Shown: positions 33,670 to 45,722 of the stretch, piece after piece
How positions within the stretch are numbered: the stretch's first letter is position 1
How the letters are laid out: every line of letters starts with the position of its first letter
Assembly: GCA_963921195.1 (NCBI GenBank)
Contig: OY992536.1
Location: 111,564,778-111,628,777 of the forward strand
Length of the DNA: 64,000 nucleotides
Source: Pegoplata infirma
Lineage: Eukaryota; Arthropoda; Insecta; Diptera; Anthomyiidae
Direction: 5' to 3'
The notes under the pieces: model-generated
The model's input: only the letters and a program-made list of their open reading frames with translations
Databases searched by the model: none
Told to the model about the DNA's origin: nothing
Position numbers and translations under genes: made by a program

Positions 33670-35068
33670 CATGATTGACAGCAATTTTACCACGACTATA
33701 ATGTGTTTTCAAAAAGAAATTTCATGGACAATGTTAAATTATTTTTAGAATTTTACAGTTATTAAAATTATTTCTTCGTGTCCTTTTTACAGGCTACGCC
33801 ACTTTCTTAAGAAAAGCTGTGTCAGAATAATAATAAAAAAAAAAAAATTAGGGACTGACAATTAGAGCTTTCTTTAACCATCTGAATTATTTCTTACCCC
33901 CGATTTCTGCAACCATTCGTCCGCGACGAATTTGCATGTATTTTTTTATTGTAACAAAAACAAAATACAAGCAAATTCGTCGCACACGAATGACGTTGGT
34001 GGTACAGAAACTGGGGGTTAATGAAAATTGTTTAAAATTCTGAGAACGTTTCCATAAATCAATGTGTCGGAATTTGAGAATTTTTTAATATAATAAATGT
34101 TTCAGTCTAAAAGTTTTTCGATGCAAACAATGCCTCATAGTTTGAAAATATTTCTAAAGATAATAAGGAGTGAATCTACCAGAACTATTCTCTAAAAGTT
34201 TTGGAACTAGTACTAAATTCGGTTATCTTACATTTTAATTATGAAACGGATCTGTACCTGATCTACAAAAATTGTTGTAAAAAAAAATTCTTGAGTTAAA
34301 AAAAAATAAATCCCTCCCTCCCTGTTTTAAGTAAATCTACAAAAGTTATATAATACTGCTACATTCTACTTAAATATTTCATATTCATATATTGAAAAAT
34401 TCGTTAAATATTAACATGAAATTTCGTTTACATAAGCACATTTTTTTTTGATAATCATAAATCTATTAAAATTCTATTTGGCTTCATATTATTTCATATT
34501 AGAGTGAATTGAAAATTATTTTTTTATATATCTGTCCTTCCGTCTATCTGTGGAAGACAAGATGCCCTCAAAAATAAAAGATGAAGACTTTTGAATTTAG
34601 TCACGAATATGTCTAATGGCTATTGGCTGATTAAGTTCGTAAATATGAACATCGGACCAAAATCGGAAAACCAACCAATGGTTTATCAAGTAAATGAAAC
34701 ATTTTTGTTGTTAGAAGAAGTTCAAAGTCCTTTGTATAGACAAAGGGGATTAAAAAATGCCATTTATGCTAAAAAAACATCATGTATTTTTTTATGTAAC
34801 TGAACTCATGACTCTGTCCGAAAAGTTTTAGTTTCAGTCTACTCGAATATTCATGTAAGTATTACATCGTATAAAAGGAAATTATTTGTGAAGTACACGA
34901 ACATGCATTACATGGAATATTTCTGCATGCCAACAAATCGAAATAAAAATAGAAACATTTTAATGTTATCTTATAAATAGGAGACAGATGTACACAGAAA
35001 AAAACGCAATGTTATATTGACCCCCATATTTGTGAATAAAATTAATTTTTTCACTGAGAGTGCTCCTT
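33670..35068. other. Intergenic; GTCY-repeat fragment at 34535-34750
   Basis: 34535-34750 matches the post-microsatellite part of the GTCY element (CTGTGGAAGACAAGATG, TCACGAATATGTCTAATGG, GGCTGATTAAGTTCG). The rest is unassigned. Confidence 0.55.
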
Positions 35069-35173
35069 CACTCAAAAAAACAAACTGGTAAAACGCTTGT
35101 AAAATGCCTTGTAATCCCGTTCTACCAATATTTAACAATTTTCCTTGTTTTTTAACAAATAATCTTGTACTTT

Positions 35174-35577
35174 CCAAGCATTTCGTTAGAAATTTCCCGT
35201 CGTGAGCCCATCTCTAGTTTAAACTTATGCATTTTTTTATAAAATAATTTTTTTTTATGTTATTGTAATGCATTATGCATCCAATTATAAATAATGCATT
35301 ATTTCAAACTTTCAAATAATACATAATGTAACCAAATATAAGTCATCCATGATTTAATGTTTAGAAATAATAAATATGAAATACATTTTTTCCAATAATC
35401 ATGCATTACGTAGCAAATTATTAGTAATGCATTATTTTTCACTTTAAAAAAATATGTTGTGGAACAAATGTTTGGTAAGACATCCTAAAATAATGCTACA
35501 AATAAGGTATATACATTACCTGGTAATGTGTTATATAATCACTACCCATTATCAAAGTTTTGCTGGGTTGCTCAAAT
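35174..35577. mobile_element. CCCAGCAAAAC element, inverted short copy
   Basis: The right end GTTTTGCTGGG is followed by TT and the left junction by CCAAGCATTTCG after TT. The relative at about 57868 (CTTGTACTTTGCTCAAACG) shows the unoccupied site. The body is the near-identical inverse of 32895-33285. Confidence 0.75.
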
Positions 35578-35751
35578 GAGAACTACAGTTTTATTGGTAA
35601 TTTTGCAAGTTTATTTTCGTAATTGTGTTCTACCATTTTGAAAGGTTATTTTACAAAAAAAAACTGTAATTTTACAACAAAGTTTTTATTACGAGGATTC
35701 TAGTTCAATTACAAAAAACTGTTATTTTACAAAAATTATGTTATACGAGGA

Positions 35752-38149
35752 CAGGCGCGGATCCACGGGGGGGAATTTCCTTTCCCCCCCCCCCAAACCG
35801 AATTCGAAAGTAAAAAATGGAAAAAAAGAAAGGAAAGAAAAGAAAAGAAAAGGGAAAAAGGAAAAAGGAGAGTGAAAGAAAAAAATCTGAAAAAAATTCT
35901 ATTAAAAATGTCCAAGGTTCTAAAAAAAATTTCTCTGAAGAATTTTAAAGAATTTTAAAATTTTTCTAGAGGAAAAATGTTGCGGAATGTTAAAAGTTTT
36001 CTATATCAAAAAATTTTAGATTTTTTTTAGAAAAAAAATTTAGAATTTTTCTATAGGAAAATCATTAAAAGTTTTCTATCGGAATAATCGGTGAATTTTT
36101 CTATAGGAGAAATTTTTTTATAGAAATTTTTCTATGAAAAATGTCTAAGAATCCTTAAATGTTTCTGAATGTTCGAATTTTTCTATGTGATAAAAGTCTC
36201 AAAAAATTAAAAAATTATAAAAAATACAAAAATTTTTCTAGACGAAAAATTTTTCAATTTTTCGAAATGAATATTTTGGAAATTTATAGATAAAAGTTGA
36301 GAATTTTTCTTAGAACTTTTTTATAGGAAAAATTTGATAATTTTGACAATTGTTATATGAAAAATCTAACAGTTTTTCTACACAGAAAAAAATAAAAAAA
36401 AAATTTGAGTAAATTTTTAATACTTTTTATTTTTAATACTATTGAGTAAAAAATTACTCAATTTTGCACCAGTAAACGATTTAATAGTATTGAGTAAACT
36501 TTTAATAAAAAATTATTAAAAGCTTAAAAAAAATTGAGTATATTATTAATTCACAAAATTAAAACTTTACTCAAAATTTTTTAATATTTTTAAGTAACTC
36601 TTTAATTGTGTCAAGTAAAAATTTACTCAAAATGTATCAATTTATTTTTTTTTAAGTTTAAAGAGCTTCGATTTTTTTTTTTCAAAAAAATAGCTTTTTT
36701 CAAACTTTACCAAATATACTCATGTCTTCAAGACAAAAGAAAATTTTATAAAGATGATTTCAAACTATCATATACATATACAAAAAACTATAAACTAAAT
36801 GAGAATTCAAAACACCAAGAGAATAAAAAAAAAATAAAAAAAAATATTAAATTTGTATTAAATTATTTACTCAAATTTTATTTTCAATTTTTGAGTAAAT
36901 TTTTAATTGTGTTAATTAAAAAATTACTCAAATTTGTTTTAAAAATTTTAACAAGTGATTACTCAAATTGTTTTTCTCAATATTATTTTCTGTGTATAGG
37001 AAAAATCTGAGAGTTTTTATAGGAAAAATCTGAGAATTTTGTCTTTTTCGATAGGAAAATAACTCAGAATCCAAGTCTTTTCTATAAAAATTGCTTAGAC
37101 TCTGAGAATTTTAGAAAAAATATTCTGAGAATTTTAGAAAAAATATCACAGAATTTAAAAAAAGGTCTTCAGATTTTATTTTGCTTGAACAATTACTCAG
37201 AATTTTAGGCTTTTTTTGTAGGAAAAATTTCGGAGACTCAGACTCTGAGTCTTTTTCTATGAGAAAAATGACTTAGAAACTAAAACATTTTTTTAGGAAA
37301 AAATTTCTTAGACTCTCTTATGAAAATATTTCTCAGAAAATGCTTGACTATCTTAGACTTTTTCTAGGGAAAAGTTTCTCAGAAAACAAAACTTTTTGAA
37401 TAGAAAAATGTCTCAGAATCTAGAAAATTGCTTCCAAAAATTTTAAAAAGCATTAAAGTCATCAATTTTTCTTATCTCAGGTACTTTCTACGGAATACGT
37501 GAGAATTGCATAAGTATCTGAGAATTTTCTATATGAAGGTGTATCAGAATTTAAAAATTTTTGTAAATTCTGATTTTTATTCAAAAATAAAAATCGTTAC
37601 ATTCTAACTTTAAAATATTATATTTTTGGTAGGTTAATTTTAGCTCGAGGTCATTATTTCCTTTCTAATAAAATAACTTTTTGAAAATTATTCTATGAGA
37701 ATATCATAGCTTTAATAAGTGAAAGAAATAATGACTCGAGCTAGAATAAACCTACTTAAAATATTTTTGTATACATTTTTCAAGCTTTTCTGTATCAGAA
37801 CCTCAGAATTTTTCCATTGGGATAACGTCTTAGAATCATTAACATTCTGTTAGAAAATTATGTCAGAATCTGGGTCTTTTGCTGTCAGAAAAATGCTTTA
37901 GAACCTGAAAATTTCTTGAAGATACATTTTTCAAAATATCAAACATTAAAGTTTTTTTTATTACAGAAATAAATTTTTAAAATTTGAAAATTTTTCTTTA
38001 GAAAAAATCATAACAAATAAGAGTTAAACAGTAAAAAACTTAAACCAATTATTCAAATTCGACTGAAGTTTCATGCAAAAAAAAAAAAAAATGTTGAGCA
38101 AAAAAAAAAAAATTTTCCCCCCCAAACCCAAGAGCTGGATCCGCGCCTG
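35752..38149. mobile_element. Satellite-bearing hAT-like element, 2.4 kb
   Basis: Exact 14-bp inverted termini CAGGCGCGGATCCA. Flanks TACGAGGA and TACGAGAA form an 8-bp duplication with one mismatch. The relative at about 58050 (TACGAGGATTTATG) shows the empty site. The interior is degenerate TCTATAGGAAAAAT / CTGAGAATTTTT satellite bounded by poly-C tracts. It hosts the MITE at 36381 and a fragment (37677-37770) of the host repeat at 29912. No transposase ORF, so non-autonomous. Confidence 0.9.
36381..36994. mobile_element. CACAGAAAA MITE, 614 bp, TA duplication, intact
   Basis: Termini CACAGAAAAAAAT and ATTATTTTCTGTG with TA on both sides, inserted in a satellite unit (TTTTTCTA then TAGGAAAAAT). 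The body has TTTGAGTAAATTTTTAAT / ATTACTCAAATT inverted motifs and CAAACTTTACCAAATATACT. The 134-codon frame across it has repetitive K/F/N composition and no resemblance to a protein family. Confidence 0.88.
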
Positions 38150-38643
38150 TACGAGAATTTATGTTGTTTAACAAAAAAAAAAAACAACAATTTTTGTGGT
38201 ATTTTTTTTTGTAATTTTTTTTTTTTGTAATTTTTTTTTTTTTTAATTTTTTTTTTGATTGAAAAATATTTAAAAAAAAAGTTGACAAAATTTTGAAAAA
38301 TTTATTACGAGGATTCTAGTAAATTTACAAAAAAAAAACATTTATTTTACAAAAATTATATTATTACAAGGATTTATGTTGTTTAACAAATTTTTTTTTT
38401 TTTGTAAATTTAACATTTTGGTTTGTTAATTTACCATTTTTTTAAACATATTTACCATTTTTTCTTGTAAGTTTACCTTTTTTTTTTTTATTTTTCCAGT
38501 TTTAAAACAATATTTTTACCAATAATTACGAGGAAATCCTCGTAATTTTACGAGAATTCTACCTACCTCCTATTTTACTAGAATAGCCTCGTAAAATCAC
38601 TAGATTTTTTGGTAACTTTACAAGGTTTTTTTTTTTTTGAGTG

Positions 38644-39474
38644 TATATGGACAATTGTAATATCAACAAACATTTGTAAATTTTGATTGTTGAGAAAGGA
38701 TTTTGTTTTTTTTTTTAACAAAGAAATTCAACAAACACAATTTGTCGATCTGACAAATGATTGTTGAAAACAAAATCAAAGTTTTGTATTGTGGACAAAC
38801 AGGCGGCCGTTTTTACTGAATGGTTGGTTGATATCATGTTTAGTTGATTTACAATTGATGTTTGTTGATTTATTTTTTAGCTAAATTTTTCTTGTAATTT
38901 TTTTTTTCTTAATAAGCTTTATTTTACAAAATTTCTAAAATATAAAAAAAAAATTCCAAAACCTACTTGTAGAGGTCTAAAAGTACCCTCCTAAATTTTG
39001 TTTTTTTTTATAATTTTTCCTGTTATCAGTTTGAAAATGCTCACCGACTTCTGCTGTTAGTTAACAAGATTCGCGGCGAATCAAAGACCCAACCACAAAT
39101 GAAATAAAAAGTTTTGAAAAATATTTAGCTGCCTACATAAAGTAAAAAAAAAACAAAGCACTTGTAAATGAGGGCGGGACGCAGGAATTGATGACAAAAT
39201 CCCTTACTTATTTAGACATGCTCCAATTGCAGTTACTGTTAAGTAAATATGATAACTTCTGGTGCATTTCCTTACTAAATTAAGTTAAAAAGTTTTTGCT
39301 GAAAATTTACGTACATGTTTAAAATATCCATTTTCACATATTTTACTTTAATCAGCATGTTAAAGACATTGTCGACATTAAGTCTAGCAAATATTTAAAA
39401 TTATCCAAGAATCAGTATACATCTACTAACTTTAATAATATTTTTGTTGGTATTTCCAGTATAACCCAGCAAAA
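38644..39474. other. Intergenic, no recognised feature
   Basis: Unassigned sequence between two elements. TTTGTTGA / TCAACAAA inverted motifs near 38665-38880 could be a decayed MITE. Confidence 0.4.
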
Positions 39475-39954
39475 CTTTTATTAGCAAATAATGTATACAC
39501 TATGGTGATTAATTATTCGGTTTTTTTCAAAAACCGGTTTTTGAATAGTTCAAAAATCAGCATTTTTAAAAAAGCGGTTTCGGTTTTCTAAACTGTCAAA
39601 AAACCGTTTTTTTCGGTTTTTTGCAAAATAAGGCAAAAATGACGATCACGGCCAATATAAAGTAGAGATTTTCGGTGTTTCGAAAAAATTGGTACTGTAC
39701 ATCACCATTTCCAATTCTATTTCAGAAAATACAAATTGTATTTAAGAAATTTCCAATTATATTGCAGACATTTTTAAAAACATTTTAGAAATGTTCAATT
39801 TTATTTTTATTTATTAAATTTATATTTCAGAAGTTCATTTATGTTTCAGAAATTTCCAATTGAATTTTAGAGGTTTCCATTTGTACAAATTGGAAATGAA
39901 AATTTCTTTAAAGCATTTAGAAAACTTTAAAATACAAATGAAAATGAAAAAGAG

Positions 39955-41215
39955 TTTATTCTGATTCGAGGCCTTTTCATGTTCCCCATTATGAATTAAC
40001 ATAACAAGTACTTATGATAACTCTACTTTCTTTATTAGAATTATTATTGTCCCATTAAATACTTGCTTTCAAAAATTTTAGTAATTTTCAGGAATGAATT
40101 GACGATCGTTTCGGGGGGGGGGGGGGGGGGGTCCAATTCCCCCATCATCAGAATTCTTTAGAAAATTGGGTAAAGGTAGAAACAGAACAAGCACGGCACG
40201 GGGTTGCCGTTGCCGGAGAATATAGGCCCAAAACAATGACTGGTGACGGCGACGGCAAAAAATGTCAGTTGTTTGTTCAGTGGTGCTAACTTTTAATAAA
40301 ATTAGAGTAATTTTACGGAAAAAAAATCGCTTATCACATAGTCAATGTGATTAAGTTGGCACTACTGTACGTTTGTTACACCATTGTGAATGAAAAAATA
40401 AAAAAATGTTGTGAAAATGCGGCAACCCTGGAGTGTGAGAGGGAGGGAGATTGTGAGAACCCGGAGATAAAATAAAATAAGTTTTAATTTTTTTGTCGTG
40501 CCGGTCACGGTTTTTAACTGTCAAATCGTATGGAAAAAGTCGTGCCGGGCTTGTTCTGTTCCTACCATAATACTGTTAGCATGCAAACATCAAATATTCA
40601 TACTCTAATTAATCTCAACTTAATGAGAAAGCAAATATGATTTTCGAAGTTCCACCAGCATTACACCAAATATATTTTGAATCAGAATAAACTCTTTTTC
40701 ATTGCACAATTAAAAGGTCGAATAAATAACTAATTTTTATTATTTAATAAAAATTAAAACACACTTGGTAACCCTCTTGATACGAGAGAATTTGTTTTCT
40801 ATAACAGAAGGCAAAAACAAAAACTGTATTTAATATCTGCTAATAGCAGAATATGCTGTAACCAAAAAAACTTGCTTTCAAAATATATTTGGTGTAATGC
40901 TGGTGGAACTTCGAAAATCATATTTGCTTTCTCATTAAGTTGAGATTATTTAGAGTATGAATATTTGATGATTGCATGCTAACAGTATTACCTAATTTTC
41001 TAAAGAATTCTGATGATGGGGGAATTGGAACCCCCCGAAACGATCGTCAATTCATTCCTGAAAATTACCAAAATTTTTGAAAGCAAGAAACTCTATGAGT
41101 ATTTAATGGGAGAATATCCTATTAAAGAAAGTAAAGTTATCATAAGTACTTGTTATGTTAATTCATAATGGGGAACATGAAAAGGTCTCGAATCAGAATA
41201 AACTCTTTTTCATTG
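39955..41215. repeat. Palindrome with ~340-bp arms
   Basis: 39955-40170 plus 40568-40690 on the left is the inverse of about 40880-41215 on the right (TTCCCCATTATGAATTAACA; GAATTCTTTAGAAAATTGGG; GCATGCAAACATCAAATATTC). Poly-G at 40117-40131 opposes a short CCCCCC tract. A stretch of about 85 bp (from GAATCAGAATAAACTC to TTAAAACACACTT) is repeated directly and exactly at about 40680 and 41197. A single diverged arm occurs at 13713. Confidence 0.82.
40174..40567. mobile_element. PIF/Harbinger-like MITE, TAA duplication, 394 bp
   Basis: Termini AGGTAGAAACAGAACAAGC and, read inwards, TGGTAGGAACAGAACAAGC, continuing into CGGCACG. TAA flanks both sides (40171-40173, 40568-40570). The opposite palindrome arm (AATTAGGTAATACTG when inverted) is the unoccupied site. 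It is clearly richer in G+C than its surroundings. A 3-bp TWA site suggests PIF/Harbinger. Confidence 0.82.
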
Positions 41216-42703
41216 CACAATTAAAAGGTCGAATAAATAACTAATTTTTATTATTTAATAAAAATTAAAACACACTTACAAATGAAAATTTTAAAATACA
41301 AAGGGAAATTTTTAAATTACAATTGGAATTTTTTAAAAAGCATTTAAAAAATTTGTAAATTTTTAATGAAAAATTTTTTACTACAAACTTTTTTTATTTT
41401 TAAACAAAAATAACTAGCTAACATTAAAAAATTACTCAAAATAAAATTTTGATAGTTGACAAAAATGTTGAAGATAGGTTATGAGGAGAAGGAAAGAGGG
41501 AGTAGTGTTTGTAATCAGACCTTCGAAAATTTAATTCACCTTTCAATTTCTCAAATCAAAAATTTTAATTAATGAATTAATTCATGCTCGAATTAATTCT
41601 TTGAATTAAATTTGAATTATGTAAAAAAAGAATTAATTCATTTTGTGAATAATTCAATTTTAATTCAAAGAATTAATTGAAGCATGAATTAATTCTTTTT
41701 GAATTAATTCATTTTTTAGATTGAGTTCTTTTTTTGAATTAATTCATTTTGAGTTAATTCATTTTTTAGAATTTATTCTTTTTTTGAATTAGTTATTTTT
41801 AAATTAATTCATTTTTTTAATTAAATTTTTTTTAATTCATTTTGCACGGTCTATTTTTATTTTTTAAAACTACAAAACATTGTTATAAACCAAAATGTTT
41901 GCAAGAGAAAACAATAAATAAAACAATTATAGAGTTTCTGAATAACCGATAAATATAGTAACCGCGGTTTCGGCTATCAAAAATTGAATAACCGATCGGT
42001 TTCGGTTATTTTCGGTTATCAGTAAAAATTTTATTCCGGTGGAAAAACTTAATTTTTGAATAGATTTTTATTAGAATCGAATTCAGTTTAAATTCCCATT
42101 TTGGTTTAGCTTCCGCTTATATCTTCCAAAGATTGAGTGGTTCGTAATTTTTTTAATTTTGAATCTGAAAAAAAAAATCAAGCTGTAACGGGCATATTCC
42201 TAACAAAAAACGTGCAATTAACTTTTTCACACTCATTTTAATTAAAAGAAAAAACTTGGCACTCGATTTTAGACACTTTTTCTTTATTATAAAAATAAAA
42301 CGAGCGCCTTACTTTTCCTTACTTAGGGATTAGGCGAAAAAAGAAAAAAACGTTTTGGTTTGTAACAGTCTTTATAATTCCTATGCCCATTTGCTAAAAA
42401 ATGCAGTTTTTGCGACGTTGACGCATGTACAAAAAAATACTGTTGCTTGGTTGATTTTTTTTTCTTGCTACTTTCGCACAAGCATAAATGTTATAGTATG
42501 TGTGTGCTTCCAAAAAATGAATTAAAACAAACCCTTGCGAAATAATGTAAGAGACAAAAACGTTGAAAGAAAGTATGAAGTGAGGTTGAGATTGCTAGAA
42601 ATAGAATTGTAGTGTTGGAAACTGCCAAAATTTATTCTGTAGAAACTAAAAATATTCAAATATATAAAAAACAGTTTTCATTAACAAGACAAACCGACAT
42701 TTA

Positions 42704-45700
42704 ATAATATAATAATATAGTATAATAATAATAATTCTTTATTTACAAATTCTTTAACATTAAATTCCATTATAATAAATTACAAAAGTGTTAATATTGT
42801 TTGTAAAAAAAGACGTTGAACGACAATGTTTTTTCAAAAACGTCTGTCGGAAGATTTTTAAATGATTTCAGTGTTTAATTAAATTCTGTTACTAGGTATT
42901 TTCTATATGTCAGAGAGCTTTTCAAATACTTAACAAGCTTTTCCCAATCATCTTCTCTGTTTCCATCTAATATGAGTAGCATTTCCGCTTCACTGAGTAC
43001 CGGCTTTTGGAAATAACGTGTTCTAAATTCTCTTAAAATAGGACACTTTCCTAGATAGTGTTGAAAGGTTTCGTGCTCGCGTAGATTACACAGACTGCAG
43101 AATTTTGAATCTTCTTCGGAACCATATCTGTTAAAATTTAGCCTTATCATACCGCCTCTTGCCTTCAGTATCCAGGAGATTTTGTCTGAGTTGCAATTAT
43201 TTGCCAAATACTGCTGGCCTCTTTCTGGATTAAGAAACTTATAGATTCTTGATGTGCTTTCTGATTTTTTCTGTAGCATTTCCTGATGTTTTCTCTGTTT
43301 TAAAGTTGTTAATAAATTCGTGCTGAACATTTTCCATTGCATTTCCGTAAAGTTGTTGCCAGGCCATTGGATGTTCATCGATGTCGCAATTTCTTTAATG
43401 CTTTTTACCCAGAAGATTTCACGCCTAAAAAGTATATTTGAAAATACGTGTGGCAATCTATTTTCCTTATACTGGAATAAAGTCTTGCTGATGTACTGTA
43501 AATGCAAAGCTGTTGTGTATATATGGTTATTTTCTGCTGCTGTTTCCAACATAAGAACATATGTTGGCGTATCTTTTGGTAATTTTAAAATTCTTTTTAA
43601 AAAGTATCTCTGCAATTTATCAATTTCATCGAAATATCCAAAACCCCATATTTGGGCAGCATACGATTGGATGGATCTACATACTGCTAAGAAAACCTTC
43701 CACTTCATTTGCAGACTTATTTCATTTTTCCCGAGAAAACTTTGCCAGGTCGTATTAATTGCATTTTTTGCCTGAGTATTACGTTTCTCTACATGTTTAT
43801 TAAATTTTATCTGTGGGGTTAAAATGACACCTAGGTAAGTAAATTCAGAGGATATTTTGACTTCTGCATTGTTAAAGTACCATTTTTCATGCATAGCTAA
43901 GCGACCTCCATTTCTAAAGACCAGAATTTCTGACTTGCTGAGATTAACTTCTAAGTTCCAGCTCTTGCAGTATTGCTCAAGGTTTTTAATCATGTTTTGT
44001 AGTACCAAGGCATTTTCTGATAATATAACCACAGACTAATACAGACTCGACATAAGTGACAGGTGTCAAAAAAGTAATTCTGAACCATATGGTTAATATT
44101 TTCAAATTATTCTACGAATTAGGTTAGAAAGGGAAAACTAATATAACGCGCCATAAGAAAAATAGATGCCAGATCGGTTTTTGTTGTTTCACTCACTCCT
44201 AAGTCGTAGAAAGTGTTGCCATGTTAGCGTAGAACGGACTAAAAACCGCTGTGTTTTTTCCTTAAATCGCTTAGTTTTTCCCCATTTTTTCTCATAAAAC
44301 TCTACTGTCGAGTCTGTTTATAGTCTGTGATATAACTATGTCGTCAGCGTACATTAGAAGCCGTATGTTTACTCCCTCAATGGTAAGTCCCCCTTCTAGG
44401 CACTCATGTAGGTCATTTATATACATCGCAAATAGAAGAGGTGACAACAGACACCCTTGTTTAACTCCCGATTTTGTTTCAAAAAAATCTGACAAAGTTT
44501 CACCAGTCCAAACTGCAGATTCTGTATTATTATATATACTTTCTAACATTTGCACAAATTTATAAGACACACCCATGCTGTAAAGTTTGAAAAATAATGC
44601 CTTTCTAGAAATATTGTCAAAAGCGGCTTTAAAATCTATAAAAAAAGCATACACTTTCTTTTTCTCTTCTAGTTTAATGCTTACAATAGTTGCTAAGTTG
44701 TAGATATTATCAACTGTAGAATAATTCCTTCGGAACCCAGCCTGAAATTCTGTCAACACATTGTTATATTCTACCCAATTATATAGCCTTTCATTCAGCA
44801 CTCCCATCATAATCTTCACCACACAATTAATAAAAGATATACCTCGATAGTTGTTCGGTTGATTTATATCACCTTTTTTGTAAATAGGGAAAACCAACGT
44901 TTTTTTAAATGCATTGTCTATCTTGCAATTGCTATAAATGTTGTTAAATACTTTTAGTAGTTCCATATGGAAGTTGTCTGTTGCGTTCACAAAGAACTCA
45001 TATAGCACACGATCTTCTCCTGCAGCTTTATTTAATTTTAATTTGCTGAGCACGTTTTTCAGTTCTACAAGTGTTATGGAACCATCTAACAAATCGTTTT
45101 CTATATAAGGAGGTGCATATTGGTGATCTAAAGCCGTTTGAGGTGGATTTAATAAACTTTGAAAGTAGACTCTAAACTTTGCTGCCGGAATATCTGAACT
45201 AATTTGATATTGGTGATTTCTGATTTCCCTTGCTGTTTTCCACCATTGTTTGCTATCATTAATGTTATTAATTGAATTTATAAGTTGTTCATTATATTTT
45301 ATTTTACTGGTTTTACATATGTGTTTGTAGCTTTTTTGGTCTTTTAAATAATTTTCTTTATCTTCCAAGCTTCTAGTATTTCTATATTTTTCCAAAGACT
45401 CAAAACTTTTTTGCCTTGCATTGTGGCATTTAAAATTATACCATTTCTGTTTGCGATCATAGTTTCTGCTTATAGCATTATTCATTGGCGTTGATTTTTT
45501 TATTATATCACATAATTCGGGTAGAGTCGATGGGGTTGTTGATATACACTCTAAGTTTCTATTAAGATTCAGTTGATATTGCTCTTTTTTTGTATTATCC
45601 CAAAATAATTTGGGCAGTAGCTTCATGTTTCTGAATGTTTCATGACTTATTTCTAATTTCAACTTGAGTTTTATTGGATGGTGATCAGACCAAATAGTGT

Positions 45701-45712
45701 CTTCTACTTTGA
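42704..45712 (-). mobile_element. 5'-truncated LINE with 13-bp target duplication
   Basis: A 13-bp direct repeat AAACCGACATTTA lies at 42691-42703 and 45713-45725. On the minus strand the element starts inside the endonuclease end, runs through RT and a C-terminal zinc motif, and ends in a TTATTATTATT-type tail (42704-42740) shortly after an AATAAAG signal. The 5' truncation and repeat tail are standard target-primed insertion features. The intact duplication indicates fairly recent arrival. Confidence 0.92.
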
Positions 45713-45722
45713 AAACCGACAT
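42875..45722 (-). pseudogene. LINE endonuclease-end/reverse transcriptase, split by a MITE
   Basis: Two frames form one protein. The upstream 476 codons (45722-44292) carry an SDHHPI endonuclease remnant (12-17) and the RT: FPIYKKGD, NYRGIS, AGFRRNYSTVDNIYNL, FFIDFKAAFD (D363), GVKQGCLLSPLLF and YADD (458-461). The downstream frame (44032-42875) carries the thumb (YLGVILTPQIKFNKH) and a C312/C315/H/H324/C330 zinc motif. The 300 bp MITE plus its 7-bp duplication lies two codons after YADD. Its 307 bp explain the frame change exactly. The apparent start ATG and next two codons fall in the LINE's target duplication, not in LINE sequence. Both catalytic Asp motifs are intact. Precise clade uncertain. 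Confidence 0.92.
44030..44329. mobile_element. 300-bp MITE inserted in the RT, 7-bp duplication
   Basis: Termini CACAGACTAATACAGACTCG and, inverted, CACAGACTATAAACAGACTCG. ATATAAC is duplicated at 44023-44029 and 44330-44336. Non-coding. It must be younger than the LINE insertion at 42704-45712. Superfamily unclear from a 7-bp duplication. Confidence 0.9.

Larger units (their letters stand above)
35069..38643. mobile_element. CACTCAAAA MITE expanded by nested insertions
   Basis: Left end CACTCAAAAAAACAAACTGG, right end TTTTTTTTTTTGAGTG. The right flank is TA; the left flank has drifted to TT. The uninterrupted relative at 57764-58490 (727 bp) aligns through GGTAAAACGC, TGCCTTGTAATCCCGTTC and GAAATCCTCGTAATTTTACG. 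Insertions at 35174-35577 and 35752-38149 account for the extra length. Confidence 0.8.

Noticed and set aside
33239..35221. hAT-like insertion with palindromic target GTTTAAAC between two inverted arms
   Set aside because: GTTTAAAC and the TAGAGRTGGGC block are part of the repeated element itself. 32895-33627 and 35174-35577 are independent inverted copies, each with its own 2-bp duplication and unoccupied relative, so the apparent duplication is a by-product of inversion.
36606..37010. 134-codon frame rich in Lys, Phe and Asn
   Set aside because: It falls inside a TIR-bounded MITE; the composition follows poly-A/T runs and relatives of the MITE do not keep the frame open.
40117..40131. Poly-G/poly-C tracts (also 9971, 35787, 61803) as structured regulatory sites
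   Set aside because: They are internal homopolymers of mobile elements with counterparts in other copies; no sign of regulation, and length may be unreliable.
43320..43775. 151-codon plus-strand frame opposite the LINE
   Set aside because: Antisense shadow of the reverse transcriptase frame on the minus strand.
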